The notes under the pieces are model-generated. The model did no database searches and was not told where the DNA came from. It saw only the letters and a program-made list of their open reading frames with translations. Both the position numbers and the translations under genes were made by a program. From an uncultured Bacilli bacterium (lineage in GTDB: Bacteria; Bacillota_I; Bacilli_A; RF39; UBA660), in NCBI GenBank assembly GCA_910584255.1, contig CAJTXV010000015.1, forward strand, positions 1 through 43,105: 43,105 bases of DNA. Direction: 5' to 3'. This document shows, piece after piece, positions 22,846 through 31,341 of the stretch; position 1 is the stretch's first letter; each line of letters opens with the position of its first letter.

Positions 22846-25800
22846 ATGAGGATAACGATTATTAGGGAGAGTCATTTAGAAGATTTTATATTACCTGAAC
22901 TAGTGGATGGGAACTACTGGGTTTTCTATACGGATAAAAGAGGGAAATCGAAGGAATTAGTGAATGTAGTTGCCTCAGATAATGCTTGGGTAATGAAACA
23001 AAATGAGGATGTTTCTATTATTAATTTAGATGGAACTGAGTCCTATGAACAAGTTGTATTGCAAACTGGGGAACTCTATTTTTTACGTCTTGCGGATGAA
23101 AAAATATTACTGTATGTCTCTAATTTTTGTGATGATTTTCTTTTAAATTATAATATCGTTTCTAAAGGAGAAATTACGATTGGTCAAACTGATACCAATA
23201 CCATTGTGATACCAAGTCCTTTAGTTCGTAGCATCCAAGCAAAGCTTGTTTTTGATGCAAATCATCTTGTTTTACAATCTACAGGAAATGGAGTTTATTT
23301 AAATCGTAAGGCTATCATTAATCGTAGTGTAGAAGTAGTCATTGGGGATATTGTTTTTATTTATGGATTTAAGATAATTTATATGGGTTCTTTTTTTGCG
23401 ATTCAGAATCCTAAAAATCAGGTACTTATTCGTGAAACAGGACTAGAAATTCGCCCACAGGAACCGTTGAATGTTCCAGATCAAGGGGAGCCAATTGATT
23501 TATCTGAGTTAGAACTTTATAAAGAAGAGGACTATTTTTATCAATCTCCAAGACTCCGTAGTTCTATAGAAAAAAGGGAAATCAAAATTGATGCCCCTCC
23601 TGCGAAACAAGAACAGGGGAAAATGCCATGGATTTTTACAGTAGGACCTATGCTTACTATGGCATGTACTTCGATTATGTCAGGGTATGTAGCGATTATG
23701 GGTCTTATTGATGGGACACGTAGTAAATCATCAGCGATTCCTTCTCTGGTTATGTGTTTTACTATGTTATTTGGAACGATTTTACTACCAATGCTTTCTA
23801 GACGTTATCAAAGGCAACAAAAAGAAAAACGTGAAAAATTTAGACAAAGTAAGTATCGAAAATATTTATTTGATATTGAACAACAAATTGATGCAGAAAT
23901 GAAAAAACAAACGCAGATTTTAAATGAAATTTATTTACCTTTAGAGATTTGTGAGAATATTATCATGACTAGAAAACGTGTGTTATGGGAAAGACGTACA
24001 GAGGATAATGACTTTTTATCTATTCGATTAGGTCTTGGAATTGTTCCTGCGGAAATTGATGTGAAAGCTCCAGAACAGTCATTTACGTTGGATGAAGATA
24101 ATTTAATGGCAGAAGTCAATAAAGTGGTTTATAAATCGCGTGAATTAATTAATGTTCCAGTTGGAATGAATTTGGCACAGAAAAATATTGTAGCGATTAT
24201 GGGATTAGAATCTGAAAGAAAAATCTTTATTTCAAATATGCTCCTTCAATTAATTACTTTTCACAGTTATATGAATTTAAAAATAGTTTTTTTAATGGAT
24301 GGAGTAGAAGAAGAGGAGTATAGTTTTGCGAAAGTTCTTCCCCATTGTTGGGACAATAATAAAGAAATTCACTTTTTTGCGGCGAATGTGGATGAGATGA
24401 AATCAATCGATTCTTACTTACAATCAATTATAGAGGAAAGAAAAGATAGTGTGAATGATCAAAGTAATAAGGTAGCAGATTACCATAACTTTGCCCCTTA
24501 CTATTTGATTATTACTAATCACTATAAATCAGTTAAAAATTTAGGAATTATTCATGAAATATTGAAGTCTTCCGTTAATTTGGGCTTTTCCTTTCTAATT
24601 CTTACTGATTTAATTTCGGAGCTTCCAAAAGAATGTGAAACTTTCTTAGATATTTTGGAAAAAACTTCTGGGCTTGTAGAAAACGAGTTGATTTCTACGA
24701 AACAGAAACAGTTTACGATTGACCATAATCTAAATATTAATTTAGAACATTGTAGTCAAAAACTTGCCAATATCCCAATTATGGCAGAAGATGAAAATTC
24801 TAATTTGCCAGGCATGATTACGTTCTTGGAAATGTATGGAGTTGGAATGGTAGAACAATTAAACTCTGCGAATACTTGGAAGATGAATGATCCAACTGCT
24901 AGTTTGAGTGCACCGATTGGAGTATATGCAGGTGGAGAATTATTCAAGCTTGATTTGCATGAAAAACAACATGGTCCTCATGGATTAATCGCTGGTTCTA
25001 CTGGTAGTGGTAAGAGTGAATTTATTATTACATATGTACTTTCTATGGCTGTCAATTATCATCCAGACGAGGTTCAATTTGTTCTAATTGACTATAAAGG
25101 TGGCGGACTTGCAGGAGCATTTGAAAATCGTGAAACAGGAATTCGCCTTCCTCACTTGGCAGGAACTATTACGAACTTAGATACCGTTGAAATGAATCGA
25201 AGTTTGGCATCGATTCAAAGTGAACTTCGTAGAAGACAAAGGATGTTTAATGAAGCAAGGGAAGAATTAGATGAAAGTACAATTGATATTTATAAATATC
25301 AAAAGTTATATAGACAAGGATTAGTCGAAGAACCAATGTCCCATTTATTCATTATTTCCGATGAGTTTGCAGAACTGAAGCAACAGCAACCAGAGTTTAT
25401 GCAGCAATTAATTTCAACTGCACGTATTGGTCGTAGTTTGGGAGTCCATTTAATTCTGGCAACTCAGAAACCAAGTGGGGTTGTCAATGATCAAATTTGG
25501 TCCAATTCCAAATTTAAAGTATGTTTAAAAGTGCAAGAAAAGGCAGATAGTATGGATATGATTAAAAGACCTGATGCTGCTATGTTAAAGGAAACAGGGC
25601 GATTCTATTTACAAGTTGGCTACAATGAATATTTTGCACTTGGACAGTCTGCATGGTGTGGTGCTAAATATTATCCATCTGAAAGATTAAAGAGAAAAGT
25701 GGATGACTCTATTCTGTTTGTAGATCGAATTGGTTCTGTGATAAAGACAATGTCGGATGCAAAAAAACAGGAGAAAATATTGGATGTTGGAGAGCAATTG

Positions 25801-27477
25801 CCAAATATTGTAAAATATTTAATCGGGATTGCTGAAAAAGAAGAAATTCATGTAAGGCAATTGTGGCTTGACCGAATTCCTGATGTCATTTATATCGAGG
25901 ATTTAAAGAAAAAATATGGATATCAAAAAGAAAGTTTCGTCTTAAACCCAATCGTTGGTGAATTTGATGATCCAAATAATCAAAGACAGGGGCTTTTAAC
26001 CCTTCCATTATCTACTGGGGGTCATACTTCCATTTATGGAATTACAGGAAGTGGAAAAGAAAATCTTTTAAGCACTGTTATCTACTCTTTGGTTACTACT
26101 TATACTGTTCGCGAGGTTAATATTTATATTTTAGATTTAGGAGCTGAAACACTAAAAATGTTTGCTTCTGCGCCCCAAGTTGGGGATGTTGCGACCACAT
26201 ATGATAAAGAGAAAATTACCAATTTATTTAAAATGGCTCGGGAAGAAATAGAAACCCGTAAAGATTTATTCAATGACTATAATGGGGATTATCAAACTTA
26301 TTGTCGTGAAAGTGGTTCTAGTGTTCCTAATTTTGTTGTAGTAATTAATAACTTTGCTGCTTTCTTAGAACTTTATTCAGAATTAGAAGAAGACATTGTT
26401 CAACTTACTCGTGAAGGATTAAAGTATGGGGTTATCTTTATGATTACTGCCACCAATGTTAATACGATTCGCTATAAGTTAGCACAAAATATTGGGCAAA
26501 AACTAGTTTTACAATTAAATGACAACTCTGAATATACTGGTTTAGTTGGAAGAACAAATGGTATTTTTCCATCGAGAGTAACTGGTCGTGGACTCGTTCG
26601 GTTAGAAGATGTTTATGAATTTCAAACCGCATATATTAGTGATAGTATTTCAAAAACAGTAAAAGAAACCATTGATGCTTTACAAACTCAAATTCATGAA
26701 AAGGCACGTTCGATTCCTGTGTTACCACAAGTAGTTACAGTTGACTTTTTAAAGGCAGAGGTTCGTGGATTAAACAATATGCCAATTGGTGTTTCCACTG
26801 ATGAACTTAGTATTGTTTCCTTAGATTTAAAAAAGAATTTTGTAAATATTATTACTGCTTTAGATATTTCGATTACAGAGAAATTTATTTATGGATTTAC
26901 AGATCTTTTATTAGAAGTTGGTGAGACTTTATCTGTAGTTGTTGATATTGATCATAATTTTTCTAAGGAAAACTTTAAAAATTCTATGTATTTTAGTGAA
27001 AGGGTGGATGAAATCTACCAATTCTTAGAAGAAGATATTGTATCCAAATTTAATATGATACAAAGTGGTCAAAATCAAGGAAAATCAAACGATGATATGA
27101 AACAAGTGGTTTGTACGATTGTTGGATTTAGTAAATTCTATGAAAGCTTGAATCCTACCAAGAAAAAGAACTTCTCTGTATTAATGAAGAGTGCTTCTAT
27201 GATTAAGAAATATGCTTTTATTTTTGTGGATACTGCAGAAGGATTTAAAAAGATTGCTTATGAATCATGGTATCGTGAATATATTTCTGGTGATGATGGT
27301 TTGTGGATTGGTTCAGGCGTTTCTAATCAAATGACGATTCGTCTCAATAAGACGACGAAGGAGATGCGTGAAGAAATTAATAATAGTTTTGGTTTCTTAG
27401 TAAAAAAAGGAAATCCACGGTTAATTAAAGTATTAGAAAAGGATGGAAGTAAGGAGGAAGAACATCATGCACAATAA
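22846..27477 (+). CDS. essC: Type VII secretion ATPase EssC (FtsK/SpoIIIE family)
   Basis: A 1543-aa motor and channel protein of T7SSb. The N-terminus has an FHA-type domain (about 105-185; GEITIGQT, SIQAKL, GVYLNRK). Two membrane helices lie at about 261-283 and 293-315. Three ATPase-like domains follow. D1 has an intact Walker A, GSTGSGKS (717-724), and Walker B IISDEFAE (near 840). D2 has GITGSGKE (1065-1072), where Glu replaces the usual Ser/Thr, and VVVINNF in place of an acidic Walker B. D3 lacks a Walker A. Degenerate D2/D3 are common in EssC and are the proposed substrate-binding sites. ATG 22846 is set by AGGAG at 22834-22838. It overlaps the esaB gene. Confidence 0.96.
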   Translation: MRITIIRESHLEDFILPELVDGNYWVFYTDKRGKSKELVNVVASDNAWVMKQNEDVSIINLDGTESYEQVVLQTGELYFLRLADEKILLYVSNFCDDFLLNYNIVSKGEITIGQTDTNTIVIPSPLVRSIQAKLVFDANHLVLQSTGNGVYLNRKAIINRSVEVVIGDIVFIYGFKIIYMGSFFAIQNPKNQVLIRETGLEIRPQEPLNVPDQGEPIDLSELELYKEEDYFYQSPRLRSSIEKREIKIDAPPAKQEQGKMPWIFTVGPMLTMACTSIMSGYVAIMGLIDGTRSKSSAIPSLVMCFTMLFGTILLPMLSRRYQRQQKEKREKFRQSKYRKYLFDIEQQIDAEMKKQTQILNEIYLPLEICENIIMTRKRVLWERRTEDNDFLSIRLGLGIVPAEIDVKAPEQSFTLDEDNLMAEVNKVVYKSRELINVPVGMNLAQKNIVAIMGLESERKIFISNMLLQLITFHSYMNLKIVFLMDGVEEEEYSFAKVLPHCWDNNKEIHFFAANVDEMKSIDSYLQSIIEERKDSVNDQSNKVADYHNFAPYYLIITNHYKSVKNLGIIHEILKSSVNLGFSFLILTDLISELPKECETFLDILEKTSGLVENELISTKQKQFTIDHNLNINLEHCSQKLANIPIMAEDENSNLPGMITFLEMYGVGMVEQLNSANTWKMNDPTASLSAPIGVYAGGELFKLDLHEKQHGPHGLIAGSTGSGKSEFIITYVLSMAVNYHPDEVQFVLIDYKGGGLAGAFENRETGIRLPHLAGTITNLDTVEMNRSLASIQSELRRRQRMFNEAREELDESTIDIYKYQKLYRQGLVEEPMSHLFIISDEFAELKQQQPEFMQQLISTARIGRSLGVHLILATQKPSGVVNDQIWSNSKFKVCLKVQEKADSMDMIKRPDAAMLKETGRFYLQVGYNEYFALGQSAWCGAKYYPSERLKRKVDDSILFVDRIGSVIKTMSDAKKQEKILDVGEQLPNIVKYLIGIAEKEEIHVRQLWLDRIPDVIYIEDLKKKYGYQKESFVLNPIVGEFDDPNNQRQGLLTLPLSTGGHTSIYGITGSGKENLLSTVIYSLVTTYTVREVNIYILDLGAETLKMFASAPQVGDVATTYDKEKITNLFKMAREEIETRKDLFNDYNGDYQTYCRESGSSVPNFVVVINNFAAFLELYSELEEDIVQLTREGLKYGVIFMITATNVNTIRYKLAQNIGQKLVLQLNDNSEYTGLVGRTNGIFPSRVTGRGLVRLEDVYEFQTAYISDSISKTVKETIDALQTQIHEKARSIPVLPQVVTVDFLKAEVRGLNNMPIGVSTDELSIVSLDLKKNFVNIITALDISITEKFIYGFTDLLLEVGETLSVVVDIDHNFSKENFKNSMYFSERVDEIYQFLEEDIVSKFNMIQSGQNQGKSNDDMKQVVCTIVGFSKFYESLNPTKKKNFSVLMKSASMIKKYAFIFVDTAEGFKKIAYESWYREYISGDDGLWIGSGVSNQMTIRLNKTTKEMREEINNSFGFLVKKGNPRLIKVLEKDGSKEEEHHAQ

Positions 27478-27721
27478 AATATTAATTATTTTAGAAGTTC
27501 CTTCAATTGAAAAAAAATACAATGTATTTTTGCCTATTAATAAGAAAATTAGTAATATTGTTTTATTATTAACTAAGGCAGTTTCAGAGCTTACTTCTGG
27601 TGGATATAGAATTCGTGGAAATGAATGTTTGTATAATAAGATGAATGGCAATAAATACGATCATAATGTGTATTTAAAAGATTCAGATTTAACAAATGGT
27701 TCTACTGTAATTTTAATATAG
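27467..27721 (+). CDS. esaB: EsaB/YukD ubiquitin-like T7SS protein
   Basis: An 84-aa small beta-grasp protein: ILIILEVPSIEKKYNVFLP, a helix (LLTKAVSELTSGG), and a C-terminal NGSTVILI strand, the YukD/EsaB pattern. YukD proteins are conserved cytoplasmic T7SS components of unclear mechanism. ATG 27467 follows AAGGAGGAAG and overlaps the essC end by 11 nt, so the two are coupled. Its gene neighbourhood supports the assignment. Confidence 0.85.
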   Translation: MHNKILIILEVPSIEKKYNVFLPINKKISNIVLLLTKAVSELTSGGYRIRGNECLYNKMNGNKYDHNVYLKDSDLTNGSTVILI

Positions 27722-27730
27722 GAGGGTTTT

Positions 27731-28027
27731 ATGAATTTAGTAGAAAAAATGAAAGAAGTAGAAGAAATTGGTGAGAAATTAAAGAGTCAGGGAGCTGAAT
27801 ATGATCAATTGATGGAAAAAATGTATCAAGTGATTGGTACTTTAAAAGATCATTGGACAGGTAATCAAGAGGACTATTTAGTATTTATGGAACGAGTTTC
27901 TAAAGAAGAAAAGAGTATGAGACTGGTTGGAAAAATCATTAGTGAATATGGTGCGATGTTAGAAGATATAGCGTCTAATACCAACACTTTAAGTAATCAA
28001 ATACAAACGACGATAGGTAGGGTGTAA
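27731..28027 (+). CDS. WXG100-like protein
   Basis: A 98-aa helical hairpin with W-T-G in LKDHWTGNQEDYLVFM at mid-length. It is the first of a run of five small proteins after esaB. The SD GGAGGG (27721-27726) overlaps the esaB stop. No signal peptide. A T7SS substrate or partner is inferred. Confidence 0.8.
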   Translation: MNLVEKMKEVEEIGEKLKSQGAEYDQLMEKMYQVIGTLKDHWTGNQEDYLVFMERVSKEEKSMRLVGKIISEYGAMLEDIASNTNTLSNQIQTTIGRV

Positions 28028-28029
28028 GT

Positions 28030-28536
28030 ATGGGAAAAGGTTATATAGAATTGGATTTAGAAAAAATAGAAGAAGAGCATATCAATCTTATTGTGCCCAA
28101 CCTTGTTACTTTTTCTAAAGAAACGGCCTCTCAATATACTGAGTCTTCTTTGTTCCAACAAATGCAAGGGTTTTCTGCTCACAATATTGCTCGTCTTGCA
28201 CAAAAAGTAAAATTAGAAGTAGAAAATGTACGGGACTCTATTTTAAATATTTCTAACTATGTAAATGAATGTGAAGAAAATTATTCAAATTTGGACCATT
28301 TTTTATCAGGGGATGCAAGTGCTGTTACGACGAGTTCTTCTGCTAACTCGGTGATTGGTAGTATGAATTTGGATTATAATCATTTGGATTTTGAAATTCC
28401 AAACGGGAAAGTAAAATTGGATTATGACTTTCGCTTTTCTCCAATTGTAAGAGAGGAAAAAAATTCTTTTCCCATGATAAGTTCTAATAAAAGGTCTGTG
28501 AAAGATAGTGATTCTAATATGGAGGATATTTTATGA
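28030..28536 (+). CDS. Helical T7SS-associated protein, no W-x-G motif
   Basis: A 168-aa protein that I cannot assign to a named family. Residues 1 to about 100 are predicted helical (YIELDLEKIEEEH, ARLAQKVKLEVENVRDSIL, YVNECEENYSNL); a Ser/Ala-rich linker and a charged tail with DFEIPNGKVKLDYDF follow. No membrane segment or signal. It starts 2 nt after the preceding WXG-like gene and its TGA stop overlaps the next start (ATGA), so it is translated with the rest of the operon. It could be a substrate, chaperone or adaptor. Confidence 0.72.
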   Translation: MGKGYIELDLEKIEEEHINLIVPNLVTFSKETASQYTESSLFQQMQGFSAHNIARLAQKVKLEVENVRDSILNISNYVNECEENYSNLDHFLSGDASAVTTSSSANSVIGSMNLDYNHLDFEIPNGKVKLDYDFRFSPIVREEKNSFPMISSNKRSVKDSDSNMEDIL

Positions 28537-28838
28537 GAAAAATCAAGTTAACATTTAATAGTTTGTATGCATTATCAGATACAGTAGGAGAACTAAGTAA
28601 TGATTTACATAGAAAAATTGTAGAAATGAGTTCTATTTTAGAATCGATTGAAACCAGTAGAGATTGGATTGGAGATGACCAAAGAAAATACTATCAATTG
28701 GTCAAAGAAAAATATATAAATTCTCTAGAGCAGGTGAATCGTACTTTAGATGATTATAGTACGTTTCTAGAAAAGAGTTGTCTTTCTAAGGAGAGTTTAG
28801 AAAATGAAATGATTTCTAAAGAAATTTCAATTTATTAG
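28533..28838 (+). CDS. WXG100-like protein
   Basis: A 101-aa helical protein with W-I-G in SRDWIGDDQRKYYQLV at mid-length. The start overlaps the stop of the upstream gene in ATGA. The N-terminal helix LYALSDTVGELSNDLHRKI and the C-terminal helix are typical of the fold. Confidence 0.78.
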   Translation: MRKIKLTFNSLYALSDTVGELSNDLHRKIVEMSSILESIETSRDWIGDDQRKYYQLVKEKYINSLEQVNRTLDDYSTFLEKSCLSKESLENEMISKEISIY

Positions 28839-28847
28839 GAGGGAAAA

Positions 28848-29168
28848 ATGGATAGAGAAGAGATTAAAACAGTAGAACTTCAGGATAAAAAGGACCAATT
28901 ATCAAAAAAGTTAGTAGAAGTAAAAGAAATCATGGATTCTATTAAGTCACAGTTAGATATCTTGGGCGATGAAAATAGTACTTGGTATAGTAATGCTTCT
29001 AAAAAATTATACAATCAATTTTCTGATGATTATCGAAAATTTATAGAGTTTGATGATAGTTTTCATAGCATTGTTGATTTTCTAAATCAAGTATCTTCTG
29101 GATATACAGATTGGAATAAACAGATGCTAGAAAATATTGAAAAAATAGAAAGTGCTAACATTGTATAG
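28848..29168 (+). CDS. WXG-like protein with degenerate turn motif
   Basis: A 106-aa helical-hairpin protein. The turn is STWYSNASKKLYNQF, i.e. W-Y-S in place of W-x-G. SD TAGGAGGG precedes ATG. It is similar in size and pattern to its neighbours, so a partner role in the T7SS is inferred. Confidence 0.75.
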   Translation: MDREEIKTVELQDKKDQLSKKLVEVKEIMDSIKSQLDILGDENSTWYSNASKKLYNQFSDDYRKFIEFDDSFHSIVDFLNQVSSGYTDWNKQMLENIEKIESANIV

Positions 29169-29180
29169 GGGGTATTCGAA

Positions 29181-29636
29181 ATGAATGAGAACTTTGGAGC
29201 TTTAAATTTAAGCCCCAGTATGGCAGAAAGTTTTATTGGAAAAGTGGAAGAGTTACAAAGTAATTTATTATCTACACAGGGAAAGTTAAGTGATTCTTGG
29301 AAGGGTGGCTCTTTTGATCATCTTTCATCTGCCATTGGGATGGAACATGATAAACTTGCAGAACTTCAAGATCATTTTGTTCGTATTCGAACTTTAATTG
29401 AATTAGTAAATGAACATAATGAGAAAAGAAGAAGACGAGAAGCATTAAAACAAGAAATTTCTGATTTGTATGGTAGATTGACTTACGAGACGAAGGATGA
29501 AATCACAGGGAAGACAAAGAAACATGAACGGCCAGAAGTTCGTGATAGTATCAATAGAAAGGAGGCAGAGGTTGAAGAAATCAATCGTAGGTTAGATCAA
29601 ATTGTCGCTCAGATTGATGCAACAACTTCAATATAA
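29181..29636 (+). CDS. WXG100-like protein with C-terminal coiled-coil extension
   Basis: A 151-aa protein. The first 90 residues are WXG100-like, with W-K-G in KLSDSWKGGSFDHL. The rest (KRRRREALKQEISDLYGRL, then EAEVEEINRRLDQIVAQID) is a charged coiled coil. It is 1 nt from the next gene, a hydrolase, so it probably serves as its export partner. SD ATAGGGGG precedes ATG 29181. Confidence 0.78.
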   Translation: MNENFGALNLSPSMAESFIGKVEELQSNLLSTQGKLSDSWKGGSFDHLSSAIGMEHDKLAELQDHFVRIRTLIELVNEHNEKRRRREALKQEISDLYGRLTYETKDEITGKTKKHERPEVRDSINRKEAEVEEINRRLDQIVAQIDATTSI

Positions 29637-29637
29637 T

Positions 29638-30468
29638 ATGGATGATAATCAAACATTACTTATTTCAGGTGTAGAGGAAATTGGAGTTATCTTAAGAGAA
29701 ACCTCTCTTTCTGTTAGTGAAATATTTGAAAAAATTTCTAGTGAAATGGCAAAGTTACAAGGTGACTCTATTCTTTTAGGAGAAGTATCTACGGGACTCA
29801 TGGCTAAATTTTCTAGTTTTCAGGAGGAATTTCCTCATTTTATTAGAGAAATTGAAAACTATTCTGATTTTATGATGGAAACATTAAAGTCTTATCAGAA
29901 AACCGATAATGAGATTGAAAGTAAAGTAAAGGAGAATTTAAATACCCAACTTGAACAACTTACGAAAGCAGGAGTGTTAGCAGGTATGGGTGTTTTAACT
30001 ACTACTACTTCCTTATATGATGTTGATTCAAAAGGGGATGTGGATTTGAAGCAAGTAAGTCCTGCTTTAAGTGTTAAGATGAGTCAATTGGTGGATGAAT
30101 GTAAAAAGGAAGGGATTGATATTCGAGTGACTGCCGATTTACGTTCCGTAGAAGAGCAAAACCGTCTTTATGATTCTGGAAGAACTGATGATGGTTCTAT
30201 CGTTACCAATGCTAAGGGTGAAGAATATGAATCTTCTCATCAATGGGGAACTGCTTTTGATGTTGCGATTCAAGGAAGTAATCCTTATGATAAAGAAAAA
30301 CTTGCTCGTGTTGGAGAGATAGGCAAATCCCTTGGCTTAGAATGGGGAGGAGATTTTAAGGAAATTCCAGATATGCCTCATTTTGAACTTCCACAATCAG
30401 AGGCTATTAAAGAGCAGTATCAAAATCCTAGCGAATTTGCAGATCAATGGTTCGATGAAATTTTATAA
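29638..30468 (+). CDS. T7SS substrate-like protein with C-terminal M15 peptidase domain (D-Ala-D-Ala / L-Ala-D-Glu type)
   Basis: A 276-aa protein with no signal peptide. Residues 1 to about 110 are the shared helical module (FPHFIREIENYSDFMMETL). Residues about 140-270 are an M15-family peptidoglycan peptidase: ITADLR-like VTADLRSVEEQNRLYDSG, the zinc motif SSHQWGTAFD (H201, D208), LGLEWGGDF, and PHFEL with H248. Members cleave stem or cross-bridge peptide bonds of peptidoglycan. The start is 1 nt after the preceding stop with no SD, so translation should reinitiate after the upstream gene; ATG 29617 is an alternative. Last gene of the essC unit. Confidence 0.83.
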   Translation: MDDNQTLLISGVEEIGVILRETSLSVSEIFEKISSEMAKLQGDSILLGEVSTGLMAKFSSFQEEFPHFIREIENYSDFMMETLKSYQKTDNEIESKVKENLNTQLEQLTKAGVLAGMGVLTTTTSLYDVDSKGDVDLKQVSPALSVKMSQLVDECKKEGIDIRVTADLRSVEEQNRLYDSGRTDDGSIVTNAKGEEYESSHQWGTAFDVAIQGSNPYDKEKLARVGEIGKSLGLEWGGDFKEIPDMPHFELPQSEAIKEQYQNPSEFADQWFDEIL

Positions 30469-30474
30469 TACAAT

Positions 30475-30502
30475 AAAAAAGATAGAATACTCTATCTTTT
30501 TT
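30475..30502. terminator. Bidirectional terminator between convergent T7SS units
   Basis: GATAGA (30481-30486) pairs with TCTATC (30491-30496), flanked by A6 on the left and T6 on the right. It ends both the plus-strand essC unit and the minus-strand WXG pair. Confidence 0.88.
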
Positions 30503-30526
30503 GTTTGTACTATTTTTTGATATTGA

Positions 30527-30880
30527 TTAGGCACCAATATTTCCAGAATTTTGTAATTCTGATAAGCTTGATTCCATTTGACCTTGCAATTGTTTTGCGT
30601 CTGTATCTGCTTGTTGGTAGCTTTGTGCAACATATTGATCTAAGAAATCAGCAAATTTTCTGATTGCTTCAATAAATTTTGGAAAGTTGGCTGCTGCTTG
30701 GTCGATTTTTTCGAAGAAAGCTAAAGAAGCTGCTACTGTTCTAAATTCTTCATTTGCACAAAGAGATTCAATTCTTTGTTTTGACTTTTGCAGATCAGTT
30801 TCCATTTGTGTTGCATATTGTCTTAATAATTGGGCATTGGATCGTGCCTCTGATATTGAATATTTTAATCCGTTTTGCAT
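30527..30880 (-). CDS. Stand-alone copy of the shared T7SS helical module
   Basis: A 117-aa all-helical protein. It matches the N-terminal module of the three long substrates: IESLCANEEFRTVAASLAFF, then FPKFIEAIRKFADFLDQYV and YQQADTDA. No W-x-G is present. It starts 14 nt after the stop of the WXG100 gene on the same strand, so the two form a bicistronic unit and probably a heterodimer. SD AGAAAGGAG precedes the start. Confidence 0.8.
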   Translation of the reverse strand: MQNGLKYSISEARSNAQLLRQYATQMETDLQKSKQRIESLCANEEFRTVAASLAFFEKIDQAAANFPKFIEAIRKFADFLDQYVAQSYQQADTDAKQLQGQMESSLSELQNSGNIGA

Positions 30881-30894
30881 TTTTATTCTCCTTT

Positions 30895-31200
30895 CTAGTT
30901 AGAATTTAATTCTTGAGCCGCTCTTTGGCGACGTTCTTGTTCTCTTTCATCCATTAAATTTGCAGTTTGATCTAAAGTATCTGCAATTACACCAAGTGTA
31001 GCAGATAATTTTTTAATTTCAGGAACATAGGCATTAATTGCTTCAATATAAGCATTGGCATCTGTACCTTGCCATGCACCTTGTACTGAGTTTCCAATAT
31101 TTTGGACATTGGTTGCCCCTTGATTAATGTTCGTAGCGTCTACATTACGTACATCATTGGCAACTTGGCGTACAGCACTACTACTAAATGAATAATCCAT
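30895..31200 (-). CDS. WXG100 family protein
   Basis: A 101-aa helical protein with W-Q-G in GAWQGTDANAYIEAI, the closest in this window to the WXG100 protein at 20791. First gene of a two-gene minus-strand unit with its own strong promoter. SD GGAGG lies 7 nt before ATG. It is likely a structural or chaperone-type T7SS substrate. Confidence 0.87.
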   Translation of the reverse strand: MDYSFSSSAVRQVANDVRNVDATNINQGATNVQNIGNSVQGAWQGTDANAYIEAINAYVPEIKKLSATLGVIADTLDQTANLMDEREQERRQRAAQELNSN

Positions 31201-31250
31201 CTCATATCCTCCTTTATAATTTGATAAAATTATCTTCTATCATTAACTTC

Positions 31251-31280
31251 ATTATATAGTATTTCTATTTTTATGGTCAA
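31251..31280 (-). promoter_or_regulatory. Promoter of the minus-strand WXG pair
   Basis: On the minus strand TTGACC (31280-31275), 18-nt spacer, TATAAT (31256-31251). This is a strong sigma-A match. Confidence 0.72.
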
Positions 31281-31341
31281 TCATTTTGGCAATTCTTTAC
31301 ATTTTGTTTACCAATTTTGTCTTTTTCTTAAAAATTATTTG

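Noticed and set aside
27433..27651. Minus-strand open frame over the essC/esaB junction
   Set aside because: Antisense to EsaB and the essC end; no SD.
30687..30902. Plus-strand open frame opposite the stand-alone module gene
   Set aside because: Antisense shadow of a gene with clear homologues within the same island.
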